Shown here: in pieces, positions 1 through 7,396 of the stretch | How the letters are laid out: each line of letters opens with the position of its first letter | Numbering within the stretch: the first letter of the stretch is position 1 | Source: 2-01-FULL-40-42 sp964349415 | GTDB taxonomy: Bacteria; Patescibacteriota; Microgenomatia; UBA1406; GWC2-37-13 | Length of the DNA: 14,696 nt | Direction of reading: 5' to 3' | NCBI GenBank assembly: GCA_964349415.1 | Contig: CAYGGJ010000017.1 | Span: 1-14,696, forward strand | Made by a program: the position numbers and the translations under genes | The notes under the pieces: model-generated | The model's database searches: none | The model's input: the letters and a program-made list of their open reading frames with translations, nothing else | Told to the model about the DNA's origin: nothing

Positions 1-449
1 TCCGGAAATGTTTTTTTCCTATCCACTACAAAGGTTTTACTTCCGCCTAACGCATCGGTTACGGTAAATTCATCCCCGGGCTCCATTGCACTAAGCCGGT
101 AAAATATAGCCGATCCTGTTGCAGTATCCAGATGTCCGGCTATCACCGAATTTCCCCGTTCTCCGGGCTTTGGACCATGCTGATACCAAGCGACGTTCCA
201 GTCATTTTTAGGCACATCCATTCTCCCCTCGGCCGTTTCACCTACATGTTCAATAGGCGCATTCACATTTAATTTTGGTATGGATAGCGTTTGGGGAAGA
301 GGATAGGGCGTGGGGCTGGGCAAAGGCAACGACGAAACGATTTTGGAAGTAATTGAGGGCAAAGGAGTTTTATTTAGATCCCACCATACTCCGACGAATA
401 AAGCTGCCAGAATAGCTGTCCCAATTATTGTGGATATTAATCGTCTCAT
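1..449 (-). CDS. Sortase family protein (class F-like), 3' end cut by window edge
   Basis: 149 residues are visible; the C-terminal part lies beyond position 1. Residues 5-21 form a hydrophobic membrane anchor, followed by a Pro/Ser-rich linker (about 28-55). The sortase fold begins at SIPKLNVNAPIEHVG (56-70) and continues through MDVPKNDWNVAWYQHGPKPGERG. The AGHLD motif (104-108) supplies the catalytic His106. The next strand, PGDEFTV (124-130), is typical of class E/F sortases. The TLxTC cysteine and catalytic Arg should lie outside the window and cannot be checked. Sortases are extracytoplasmic transpeptidases that join LPxTG-type proteins to the cell surface. The ATG at 449 has only a weak purine-rich stretch upstream. 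It lies 20 bp after the secreted-peptide gene on the same strand, so the two are probably co-transcribed. No LPxTG substrate is seen in the window. Confidence 0.85.
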   Translation of the reverse strand, partial: MRRLISTIIGTAILAALFVGVWWDLNKTPLPSITSKIVSSLPLPSPTPYPLPQTLSIPKLNVNAPIEHVGETAEGRMDVPKNDWNVAWYQHGPKPGERGNSVIAGHLDTATGSAIFYRLSAMEPGDEFTVTDALGGSKTFVVDRKKTFP

Positions 450-469
450 AGTTGCGCTTTACCGATTCT

Positions 470-619
470 TTAGTTTCCTCCACCAAGTCCTGTTGCAGGC
501 GCTCCACTCGGAGTCATTGCATCTGTTGGGCTTGGACTTGGACTAGCTGTTTGTGCCAAAAGTGCACCACCTAACATAAGGCTTGCTGCTAAGAGCACGG
601 TTGTAACTGCAATTTTCAT
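470..619 (-). CDS. Small secreted peptide, 49 aa
   Basis: The protein has a short Lys-containing N-terminus (MKIAV), a hydrophobic core (about 4-21) and an Ala-Gln-Thr-Ala stretch that fits signal peptidase I cleavage. About 24 residues rich in Ser, Pro, Thr, Ala and Gly remain, ending in GLGGGN. There is no LPxTG motif and no lipobox cysteine. The same frame is open upstream to 823, but 619 is chosen as start because AGGAGGTGAG lies 7 nt before that ATG and a signal peptide begins exactly there. This is the only strong Shine-Dalgarno site seen in the window. The gene precedes the sortase gene and probably shares its mRNA. The function is unknown: the mature part resembles a low-complexity linker, so it may be a small exported peptide or a wall-associated spacer. 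Confidence 0.7.
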   Translation of the reverse strand: MKIAVTTVLLAASLMLGGALLAQTASPSPSPTDAMTPSGAPATGLGGGN

Positions 620-626
620 ATTATAT

Positions 627-636
627 CTCACCTCCT
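627..636 (-). promoter_or_regulatory. Strong Shine-Dalgarno site of the 49-aa peptide gene
   Basis: AGGAGGTGAG on the minus strand, 7 nt upstream of the ATG at 619. It fixes the start of the small peptide. It contrasts with the genes on leaderless-type promoters elsewhere in the window, which show no such site. Confidence 0.85.
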
Positions 637-670
637 TTCCTTTTTCGCATAAAATAATCTTTCTCCTAAC

Positions 671-725
671 TTTATAAAAGCAATATGTAAGAATTGTAGG
701 AGGGGAGTAAGAAGTCGGTAAGAAT
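671..725 (-). promoter_or_regulatory. Candidate regulated promoter with phased TTCTTAC repeats
   Basis: Reading the minus strand, TTCTTAC begins at 724, 713 and 693, and a degenerate CTCCTAC begins at 702, giving steps of 11, 11 and 9 bp. A TATAAA box (676-671) follows the last copy after 10 bp, and no good -35 hexamer is present. Direct repeats on one helix face ending about 10 bp before the -10 are the layout known for activator sites of PhoB/OmpR-type response regulators. That assignment is inference. A start near 664 would give a leader of about 45 nt carrying the strong Shine-Dalgarno site of the 49-aa peptide gene. Confidence 0.4.
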
Positions 726-752
726 AGAAAATCCTCTTGTGTGGCTCCGTCA

Positions 753-761
753 TGATATAAT
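753..761 (+). promoter_or_regulatory. Extended -10 promoter of the acyltransferase gene
   Basis: TGATATAAT is an exact extended -10 (TGnTATAAT). It ends 9 bp before the ATG at 771. A start about 7 nt downstream of the box leaves only about 2 nt of leader, so the mRNA would be essentially leaderless. No -35 stands out, which is usual for extended -10 promoters. Confidence 0.7.
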
Positions 762-770
762 AGCTTTCTT

Positions 771-1523
771 ATGTCATTGAAAGAAAGAACTCTGGGATGG
801 AGGCGTGATGTTACCGCCAGCATAATATCGAAAATATTTCCTTACGAAGTAACTGTAAACTCATTCCCTCTTGATATGATTCGAACTTATACCGACGACG
901 GATATGGAATTGTTATGGTTTACAACCATCCTTCAAAAAGTGATCATGTTCGAGCAGCTTCGGTTATCGTGGACGAAGTAGAAGGAGTCAAAACAAGAAG
1001 AATCGCAAGTCCGATCGCACTTCATCAATTAAAGACGTTGGCAAAACTACTTGGTCGTGTCGGAAGAGTAGAGCTTTTACCTGTTGTAACCGATGACACC
1101 AGAGAAAAATTTAAAGAAAAAGGAAAAACACTTCCCTCAATTCGCGCACAAGTTAAAATGGCAGGAGACTACATGGAAAGCGGAAGAGAGATTTTGAGAG
1201 AGGGAGGAGTTTTAGCAGTCGCACCCCAGATTGGAAGAAGAAGTACTCTCGGTGAGCCAGGAGGAAAAGTACTAGAGCGATTTTTCTCTGGATTTGATCA
1301 TGGCAAGATTGCTTTCTTGTTTGTCGGGCTTGGGATCACTGGAGTAACAGATTACAGTAAACCAGGAATAGATGGTTATAACGTAAGAAAGCCTTTCTCT
1401 ATTACCTTTGGAAGACCGATGACACGCGTTGAGCTTGAAATACTAGCAAGAAATTCAGGAACGACTATTGACAAAGTAGTTTTTAATGAGCTTTCAAAAG
1501 TAGTTCCTCCGGCGTATCTTTAG
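771..1523 (+). CDS. PlsC-like lysophospholipid acyltransferase family protein
   Basis: 250 residues. The clearest sign is NHPSKSDH at 52-59, which matches the HX4D motif of glycerolipid acyltransferases, with His53 as base and Asp58 in the charge relay. A second block, VAPQIGRRST (150-159), sits where PlsC enzymes carry the FPEGTRS substrate-binding motif; it keeps Pro, Gly and Arg but lacks the Glu. SITFGRPM near 210 resembles the family's late conserved strand. The family moves an acyl chain from acyl-ACP or acyl-CoA to lysophosphatidate or a related acceptor at the inner membrane face. The acceptor here is unknown because motif III is divergent. The start follows an extended -10 box by 9 bp with no Shine-Dalgarno site. 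The stop overlaps that of the convergent purC-purM gene by 4 bp, and no terminator is visible between them. Confidence 0.7.
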   Translation: MSLKERTLGWRRDVTASIISKIFPYEVTVNSFPLDMIRTYTDDGYGIVMVYNHPSKSDHVRAASVIVDEVEGVKTRRIASPIALHQLKTLAKLLGRVGRVELLPVVTDDTREKFKEKGKTLPSIRAQVKMAGDYMESGREILREGGVLAVAPQIGRRSTLGEPGGKVLERFFSGFDHGKIAFLFVGLGITGVTDYSKPGIDGYNVRKPFSITFGRPMTRVELEILARNSGTTIDKVVFNELSKVVPPAYL

Positions 1524-3550
1524 CGCAGATCCAGAGATTCTGATTTAAAAACGAGACTCTTGGGCTTAATAATTACCTGCCGTCCCCCTTTTTCTATATA
1601 GCCCGCATCAATCCCCTTGAATTTATTCTTCTTGATAATCCGTAAAGCTTTCTTAATGTCTTTCTTCGGAAGAAAAAGTGCATAGTCCTGACCCATGTTA
1701 TATGTTTGATACATCATATAGTCATCAAGGTTTGCATGCTTCTGAATAAATAGAAATACTTCCTGAGGTTTAAAAATCTTTTCTATGACATAAGTGAATG
1801 GTTGACGGGCCCTCATAATTTTTCTTAAGCCGTGTCCTGTGATATTGGATATATAGTGAATATCAACACCGGCATCAAGCAAATCTTGCACAACCTTGGC
1901 GTAAATATTTGTTTTAGTTAAAAGTTCTTCGCCATATTTTTTTCCATTGGAAAGCTTAGTGCCGTAGCCTTTTGGAAGTCTTTTTGCGATAGCGCGGGTG
2001 AGCGATATTCCATTTGCGTTTACACCGTTACTCTTAAGAAAAAGTATTCGGTCACCGTTTTTAAGTTTTTTATCAGTTATTAGTCTTCTTTTATTTTTTA
2101 TAAATCCAATTGCACTTCCGGCGAACTCGGCAACATCTTTTACTACTATTTGCTTCATAGTTGCAGTTTCTCCGCCGCCCCAGGAAGCACCGGCTATATC
2201 ACAGGCCTGCTTCCAACCTTTTATAAGATCTCTCATTCTCGGTAAATCATAAAGCCATGTATTATCTTCGATTGCCCAGTAGGCGTGGACGACAAGAGGT
2301 TTTGCTCCAACTGTTATTAAATCGTTAATAATAGTTGCCACGGTATCATGAGCAATCACATCGTAGTAAGTTCTTTTGGTAATTTTTCTTGTGTTATCAG
2401 CGACTAAATTTTTTGTTCCCAACCCTTCCACGACGCTTGCCATGTAATGACTACCTTGTTTCCAGACATACGCAGATTCTCCGCGTGAATCTGAGACTTC
2501 GGCAAAGCCAGATTTAAGTAAATGTTTGGCTGTGGATTTTGCACTTTCCTGAAAAAGTTTTTTGACCGGGTCTTTTGTCTCGTAATTATCTCCAACCTGT
2601 TCGTAAGTAATTCTTTCTGCTTTATTTATAAAAGGCTTTAAATTTAGCAGAATTCTTTTTTCAATAGGATATTCTGATTTCTTAAATTTCCTTCCGGTCA
2701 ATTTTTCATAAACATCAATATATCTTTGAGATAAATCTTGAATTAGTTTTCTCGACATTCGCTGCGGTTTCTTACCTTTGACGTAACCCCGGTCTGTATA
2801 CCAAAGACGTAAAAATTCTTTATCAAAGTTTTCCGGCTCTAACCCTTTTGCGGCACGGGCTTTATATGTTTTTTTTACCCAAAACCTTGAAGAGTCAGGA
2901 GTATGTATCTCATCAATAAGCGTAAGCTTGCCGTCGTACAAACCAAATTCGTATTTTGTATCAACCAGAATAAGTCCTTTTCTTTCGGCAATTTTTTGAC
3001 CCAGAGCGAAAAGCTTAAGAGAAACTTTCTCCATCTGCTCATAAAGCTTCTTATCTACAATTTTTTGTTTAAGAATTTCTTTTTTTGTAAGGCGTTCATC
3101 GTGTAGTTTTGCACCAGCAAGGGGATGAGTAGTTGGGGTAATGATGGGACGTGGAAGTTTTTGGTTTTTCTCCATGCCTTGAGGAAATCTGATGCCGTAA
3201 ATTACCCTTTCACCTTTTTTATAGGATGGCCATATTGAAGTAGCGGTAACTCCTGTTAAATAACCACGTACTACCATTTCAATAGGAATAGGAGTGCAGT
3301 TTTTGACAATCATTACGTTGGAATCAGGTACCTCTATCATATGGTTTGGTACGATATGTTTTGTTTTGTCGAACCAGAATTTTGAGAGAAGATTGAGCAC
3401 GGCTCCCTTATGAGGGATATGGCCCAGCACTATGTCAAAAGCCGATTGCCTGTCCGTTGTAATAAGAATTCTTTTGTCGTTTTCAATATAAATATCGCGT
3501 ACTTTGCCCTGTAATTTTTCCCTACCCGGAAGAGTAATAGTTTTTAGCAT
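1520..3550 (-). CDS. purC-purM: Bifunctional SAICAR synthetase / AIR synthetase fusion (PurC-PurM)
   Basis: 676 residues with two enzyme domains. Residues 1 to about 309 are a long (Ade1-type) SAICAR synthetase: GKVRDIY (15-21), RQSAFD (34-39), EMVVRGYLTG (91-100), DTKYEFG (197-203) and DEIHTPDSSR (213-222). Residues about 310-676 are PurM-like: TVATIINDLITVGAKPL (403-419), GGGETATM (458-465), GDRILFLKSNGVNANG (499-514), ITGHGL (570-575) and TYNMGQ (616-621). PurM closes FGAM to AIR with ATP (step 5); PurC joins CAIR and aspartate (step 7). Both halves keep their main motifs, so both are probably active. The frame also allows a TTG start at 3553, but the ATG at 3550 is preferred because it shares one base with the purE stop (TGATG), giving tight translational coupling. 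It is the last gene of the operon. Confidence 0.9.
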   Translation of the reverse strand: MLKTITLPGREKLQGKVRDIYIENDKRILITTDRQSAFDIVLGHIPHKGAVLNLLSKFWFDKTKHIVPNHMIEVPDSNVMIVKNCTPIPIEMVVRGYLTGVTATSIWPSYKKGERVIYGIRFPQGMEKNQKLPRPIITPTTHPLAGAKLHDERLTKKEILKQKIVDKKLYEQMEKVSLKLFALGQKIAERKGLILVDTKYEFGLYDGKLTLIDEIHTPDSSRFWVKKTYKARAAKGLEPENFDKEFLRLWYTDRGYVKGKKPQRMSRKLIQDLSQRYIDVYEKLTGRKFKKSEYPIEKRILLNLKPFINKAERITYEQVGDNYETKDPVKKLFQESAKSTAKHLLKSGFAEVSDSRGESAYVWKQGSHYMASVVEGLGTKNLVADNTRKITKRTYYDVIAHDTVATIINDLITVGAKPLVVHAYWAIEDNTWLYDLPRMRDLIKGWKQACDIAGASWGGGETATMKQIVVKDVAEFAGSAIGFIKNKRRLITDKKLKNGDRILFLKSNGVNANGISLTRAIAKRLPKGYGTKLSNGKKYGEELLTKTNIYAKVVQDLLDAGVDIHYISNITGHGLRKIMRARQPFTYVIEKIFKPQEVFLFIQKHANLDDYMMYQTYNMGQDYALFLPKKDIKKALRIIKKNKFKGIDAGYIEKGGRQVIIKPKSLVFKSESLDLR

Positions 3551-4062
3551 CAATTTCTTAAGTATTTTTTGTATTTAATCTTTTCCAAACGCGTTGCTTT
3601 GTCTAAAACCTCTTTTTTCATATTGGTCTTAAACTTGTTTATTTTTTTTGCCAAGGAAGGGGAGCTTAAGGAGAGAATCTGAAGTGCAAGAAGCGCCGCA
3701 TTTTTGGCGCCATTTATCGCAACTGTCGCAACAGGTACACCGGGCGGCATCTGAACAATTGAGAGGAGGGAGTCAAGGCCGTCCATAGTCTTTGTTTTTA
3801 TCGGAACCCCGATTACTGGAAGATGTGTAAAAGCCGCAGTCATGCCCGGAAGGTGAGCGGACCCACCGGCAGCTGCAATTATCACCTTTACTTTTTCCCT
3901 TTCCGCTTTCTTTGTAAAGCTTTTTACGCGGTCTGGAGTACGGTGGGCTGAAACGATAGTCAACTCGTAGGGAATTTTGAATTCGTCAAGGACTTGGGCC
4001 GAATTTTTCATAATTGGCAGATCCGAATCCGATCCCATAATTATTGCAACAAGTGGTTTCAT
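3550..4062 (-). CDS. purE: N5-carboxyaminoimidazole ribonucleotide mutase, class I
   Basis: 170 residues, a normal length for bacterial PurE. MGSDSDLPIM (9-18) binds the phosphate and ribose of the substrate. SAHRTP (38-43) contains His40, matching the catalytic histidine. AAAGGSAHLPGM (63-74) and the run from DGLDSLLS (94-101) through PPGVPVATVAING (106-118) are class I signatures. The enzyme converts N5-CAIR to CAIR (step 6b). The presence of purK next door supports the two-step bacterial route rather than a direct AIR carboxylase. The ATG overlaps the purK stop by 4 bp (ATGA). The C-terminal 35 or so residues are Lys-rich and look family-variable. Confidence 0.96.
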   Translation of the reverse strand: MKPLVAIIMGSDSDLPIMKNSAQVLDEFKIPYELTIVSAHRTPDRVKSFTKKAEREKVKVIIAAAGGSAHLPGMTAAFTHLPVIGVPIKTKTMDGLDSLLSIVQMPPGVPVATVAINGAKNAALLALQILSLSSPSLAKKINKFKTNMKKEVLDKATRLEKIKYKKYLRN

Positions 4063-5186
4063 ATTGAAATATATTTTCTGGCAAGCCGTGCTTTTCTGTA
4101 TGCGTCAGTCAGGTTTTTTCCAAGCGCCGTGATGTGTCCCATCTTGCGATCAATTTTGGTCTCAATTTTACCATAGATGTGTACAAAGACCTCCGATAGA
4201 GCAAGAGCTTTTTTTAATCCTTTAAGTTCTGTAAATCCCGTGCGTTCGCCCAGAATATTAATCATGACGGCTGCCGGAGAAGTCATGTTGGTTTTCCCCA
4301 AGGGAAGACCGGTGATCGCACGGATATGTTGTTCAAATTGTGAGGTCTGACACGCCTCAATTGTGTAGTGTCCGGAATTGTGAACGCGTGGAGCAATTTC
4401 ATTAATAAGAACTTTTCCGGTTTTTGTTAGAAACATTTCAATTCCGAAAACACCTGCACCTTTGAGCGATCTCATTACTTTTTTGGCAAGTAACTCGGCA
4501 TTTTTTTTTACTTTTTTTGAGACTCTTGCAGGCGCCATTACTACGTGGCAAATATTATTTTTATGAAAAGTTTCACATACGGGAAAAACAGCAAGGTCTC
4601 CTTTTATGCTTCTTGCGACGACGACCGAGAGCTCTTTAGAAAAGGGAACAAATTTTTCAATGTAGAGTTTTCTTCCTTTTAATTTCTTAAGACCCTTTTT
4701 AAAATCTGCTTTATTGTTAATTAATGCGTTCCCTCGTCCGTCGTACGCATCGAACCGCGCCTTTAGCAGAAAAGGGAAGTCAAATTTTTCGATAAGGATT
4801 TCAATCTTTTGTTCGTCTTCAACTAATACAAAATTTGCAGTAGGAATTTTATTTTTCCTTAAAAAAGTTTTCTGTACAAATTTGTCCTTAATTATAGCCA
4901 AGGTTTTCGCAGATGGATTCACTCGTACCCCTTTTTTTGTAAGTTGATTGAGAATATCGGCATTTGCGAGCTCTACTTCAAATGTCAAGAAATCTGATTT
5001 TGCAGCAAGTTTTGTGATAGCTTTTCGGTCTTTATAGTCGGCAATGATTTGAGAGTCTACAACCTGACCTGCCGGACTTTGTGGAGTAGGATCGATTACG
5101 TGGACATCAAATCCTAATTGTTTTGCAGAAAAAGCCAGCATTCTTCCCAACTGTCCACCGCCTACAATACCGATTCTATTTTTCAC
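4059..5186 (-). CDS. purK: N5-carboxyaminoimidazole ribonucleotide synthase
   Basis: 375 residues, an ATP-grasp enzyme that carboxylates AIR with bicarbonate and ATP to N5-CAIR (step 6a). The N-terminal pre-ATP-grasp domain starts with IGIVGGGQLGRML (5-17). The ATP-grasp core shows KARFDAYDGRGNA (142-154) and YIEKFVPFSKELSV (175-188). NEIAPRVHNSGHYTIEA (262-278) holds the metal and active-site residues typical of PurK. The start codon is GTG at 5186, overlapping the purB stop (GTGA) by 4 bp. The 3' end overlaps purE in the same way. There is no separate Shine-Dalgarno site, so translation probably depends on coupling to the upstream gene. Confidence 0.95.
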   Translation of the reverse strand: MKNRIGIVGGGQLGRMLAFSAKQLGFDVHVIDPTPQSPAGQVVDSQIIADYKDRKAITKLAAKSDFLTFEVELANADILNQLTKKGVRVNPSAKTLAIIKDKFVQKTFLRKNKIPTANFVLVEDEQKIEILIEKFDFPFLLKARFDAYDGRGNALINNKADFKKGLKKLKGRKLYIEKFVPFSKELSVVVARSIKGDLAVFPVCETFHKNNICHVVMAPARVSKKVKKNAELLAKKVMRSLKGAGVFGIEMFLTKTGKVLINEIAPRVHNSGHYTIEACQTSQFEQHIRAITGLPLGKTNMTSPAAVMINILGERTGFTELKGLKKALALSEVFVHIYGKIETKIDRKMGHITALGKNLTDAYRKARLARKYISI

Positions 5187-6580
5187 AAGGACTTTCTTAT
5201 TTTTTTAACTAACAGTAAAGATCTTTTTTTCGCTGTACCCGTATGTTTTGAAACATCTAGAAGCTTATCTATTTCGTTTGGTTTTAAATACTTTTTTATC
5301 ATCGTATCTTCACAAAGAAGAGATACGAGAGAATTTTCTTTCCCGTTTTGAATATCTTCCCATGCTTTCATTGCAATGTTTCTCAATATCTCATGTACTT
5401 CTTGCCGGTTCGCTCCCTTTTTAACCAGCTCAATAATGATATTTTCAGTCGCGGAAAACGGACCGTACAGGGAGAGGTTGTAAGAGATGCGTTTTTTGTG
5501 AATTTGAAGACCACTAAGTACTTGACCTAAGGTGATAAGAATTTCATCCACTGCGAGGAAAGCATCCGGAAAAATAATTCTCCGGTTTGCCGAATCATCC
5601 AGAGTCCGTTCAAGATAAGAGTGAGCAGCGTTTCCAAGCGCGACCTGGGGTAGAGAAGAGACGTAGCGTGCAAGGGATGTTATTTTTTCAGAACGTATTG
5701 GATTTCTTTTAAATGGCATCGCGGATGATCCCACCTGTTTTTTTCCAAAAGGCTCGGACCACTCTCCAAAGGACGGAGACTGCATAATTCTCAGATCATT
5801 TGCAAACTTTGCGCAAGATGCACCAATACTATTTAATACGCTTAAAATAAGATAGTCTATTTTTTTCGTCCCGACTTGCGACGAGATCAGGAGGGATTGA
5901 AGTCCAAGCTCTTTCATCACTCTTTCTTCCATCTGGTCTGCATTTATTTTGTTTTTCTCCAGCAGTTTCACATAACTTGCCGACGTGCCCACTGCACCCT
6001 TCATGCCCTTTGCTTTTAATTGCGTCCCCACAAATCTCAAATATTGCAGGTCAATAAGAAGATCTTGCGCATAAAATGCCAACCGGTATCCGACGGTAGT
6101 CGGCTCGGCAGGTTGCAGATGCGTATATCCCATACAGGTAAGATCAGCATACGTTCCGATTTTTTTACTAAGTTCTTTTAATGCCTGAACAAGCTTGCTC
6201 TCGATGATATCTAGAGCCTCTTTTGCTTGGATGGTCGCAGCATTATCCACTATGTCATAACTGGTTGCGCCGAGATGAATTTTTCCCCCTCCTTTTTTTG
6301 CATGTTCTGCAAATTCTTTGATGGCTGCGACTACGTCATGATTATTCTGCTTTTCTATCTGCAAAATTCTTGAGATATCTAATTTGCCTTCATTGCGGAT
6401 AAGATCGCCGAGTTCTTTTTTGGAAATTAATCCGGCTTTTCTTTGTTGCTTGGCAAGCGTCACCCAAATTCTTCTCCAGAGTAAATATTTATTTTTCTCG
6501 CTGAAGATTTTGCGCATCTCATCCGACCCATATCTCCACGAAAAGACAGAAGTGTAAGTAGAATTATTGGGATTTACCAT
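5183..6580 (-). CDS. purB: Adenylosuccinate lyase
   Basis: 465 residues of the fumarase/aspartase superfamily. The flexible signature loop SSAMPFKRNP is at 285-294 and contains the catalytic Ser. GYTHLQPAEPTT (151-162) carries the catalytic His154, and HLGATSYD (102-109) is the family's first active-site block. The enzyme removes fumarate from SAICAR to give AICAR (step 8) and from adenylosuccinate to give AMP, so it serves two branches. The core begins near FSWRYGSDEMRKIF, so the first dozen or so residues are extra and the true start could be slightly internal. The ATG at 6580 follows the stop of the kinase gene by 6 bp without a Shine-Dalgarno site. The gene overlaps purK by 4 bp. Confidence 0.95.
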   Translation of the reverse strand: MVNPNNSTYTSVFSWRYGSDEMRKIFSEKNKYLLWRRIWVTLAKQQRKAGLISKKELGDLIRNEGKLDISRILQIEKQNNHDVVAAIKEFAEHAKKGGGKIHLGATSYDIVDNAATIQAKEALDIIESKLVQALKELSKKIGTYADLTCMGYTHLQPAEPTTVGYRLAFYAQDLLIDLQYLRFVGTQLKAKGMKGAVGTSASYVKLLEKNKINADQMEERVMKELGLQSLLISSQVGTKKIDYLILSVLNSIGASCAKFANDLRIMQSPSFGEWSEPFGKKQVGSSAMPFKRNPIRSEKITSLARYVSSLPQVALGNAAHSYLERTLDDSANRRIIFPDAFLAVDEILITLGQVLSGLQIHKKRISYNLSLYGPFSATENIIIELVKKGANRQEVHEILRNIAMKAWEDIQNGKENSLVSLLCEDTMIKKYLKPNEIDKLLDVSKHTGTAKKRSLLLVKKIRKSL

Positions 6581-6586
6581 CTCTGA

Positions 6587-7327
6587 TTATCCGTGGTGAA
6601 GTCTAATATGTTCCTTCGCCCTCTCAAGTGCCGTTGGATTTCCGGGGATATGCAAGTTTCCTCCTGCAAAAGGAGTCGTAATAAATGGGTCGGGTTTTAA
6701 CGGGAGCCTGGGGCTTTTGAGATGAGCGGCAATTGTTTCGACTAATTCTTCTGTTGTTTTCATGCCGTCTAATACAACGTGAGCGTGCACTTTTTGCGGT
6801 TCAACGTTTGCAATAGTTCCATCTACCATTGCATTTCTTATATATTCTGATTGATCCCATGGATCACTTCCTCTTTTTCTCGTCAGCCTTCTTTTCATCA
6901 TTTCATTACGTGGAAGATCTAGATAAAAGCGGAAGTCATATATTTCCAGCGTGCGGGGATCATGGAGTACAAATAATCCTTCAACTATAGTGTATTCTCT
7001 CGGTTCTAAAATTTCAGAATTTACCCCGGCGGCAATACTCTCCCGTGACCTGGGCTGTACTTCTATTGCTTGCCCCCTGCTTAGTTTTTGCATGTCGGAA
7101 TGAAATCTTGCCATGTCAAAAAGTTTAGGATCCTCCCAATTGACAACGGTTCCCGATGCAAGTAGCGCTTTAAGTTCATCCGAGCCTTCAGGATAGGAAT
7201 CATAATCATCAAAATGTACCATCACCGATCGCTCTTCTCCCAAGCGAAGACTTAATTTTTCTGCAGCTGTAGTTTTTCCCGAATTAGTGGGACCTGCTAA
7301 GCCAATCATTGTAATTCTTTCTTTCAT
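6587..7327 (-). CDS. Uridine kinase-like P-loop kinase
   Basis: 246 residues, somewhat longer than a typical uridine kinase (about 210). A Walker A motif GPTNSGKT is at 12-19. VHFDDYDSYP follows at about residue 37, where uridine kinases and phosphoribulokinases have their Asp-containing substrate and Mg site. YTIVEGLFVLHDP and the basic stretch LPRNEMMKRRLTRKR match the Walker B and lid region. The family phosphorylates uridine or cytidine, or a related small substrate, using a nucleoside triphosphate. The exact substrate cannot be read from sequence. The C-terminal tail (about 205-246) is not part of the usual core. It is the first gene of the purB-purK-purE-purCM operon, with a -10 box 9 bp before its ATG. 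Confidence 0.7.
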   Translation of the reverse strand: MKERITMIGLAGPTNSGKTTAAEKLSLRLGEERSVMVHFDDYDSYPEGSDELKALLASGTVVNWEDPKLFDMARFHSDMQKLSRGQAIEVQPRSRESIAAGVNSEILEPREYTIVEGLFVLHDPRTLEIYDFRFYLDLPRNEMMKRRLTRKRGSDPWDQSEYIRNAMVDGTIANVEPQKVHAHVVLDGMKTTEELVETIAAHLKSPRLPLKPDPFITTPFAGGNLHIPGNPTALERAKEHIRLHHG

Positions 7328-7346
7328 AGGTTTCCTATTATAACCT
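7328..7346 (-). promoter_or_regulatory. Promoter of the kinase-purBKE-purCM operon, with inverted repeat
   Basis: TATAAT on the minus strand (7342-7337) ends 9 bp before the ATG at 7327, predicting a transcript with about 2-3 nt of leader. The box sits inside an inverted repeat, AGGTT-N9-AACCT (7328-7346), which could be a repressor site. The -35 is unclear: TTGAAA (7362-7357) is only 14 bp away. Confidence 0.6.
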
Positions 7347-7377
7347 AAACTTTCATTTTCAACATTTTATTTTCATT

Positions 7378-7386
7378 TGGTAGAAT
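7378..7386 (+). promoter_or_regulatory. Extended -10 promoter of purQL
   Basis: TGGTAGAAT fits the extended -10 form TGnTAnAAT. It ends 4 bp before an ATG at 7391 and 10 bp before an in-frame ATG at 7397. A transcription start about 7 nt after the box falls near 7393, which favours 7397 as the working start. It lies back to back with the other purine operon promoter in a 63-69 bp divergent region. Confidence 0.6.
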
Positions 7387-7396
7387 TAGCATGCTC

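Noticed and set aside
310..546. 78-codon open frame on the plus strand
   Set aside because: It overlaps the sortase and the secreted-peptide gene on the other strand, has no domain, and its end falls in the peptide's low-complexity codons. It is a shadow frame.
620..823. Upstream extension of the 49-aa peptide to a start at 823
   Set aside because: The extension would overlap the acyltransferase start and its promoter. The signal peptide and strong Shine-Dalgarno site both mark 619 as the real start.
3551..3553. TTG start for purC-purM, one codon earlier
   Set aside because: The ATG at 3550 directly follows and overlaps the purE stop, so a rarer TTG start is not needed.
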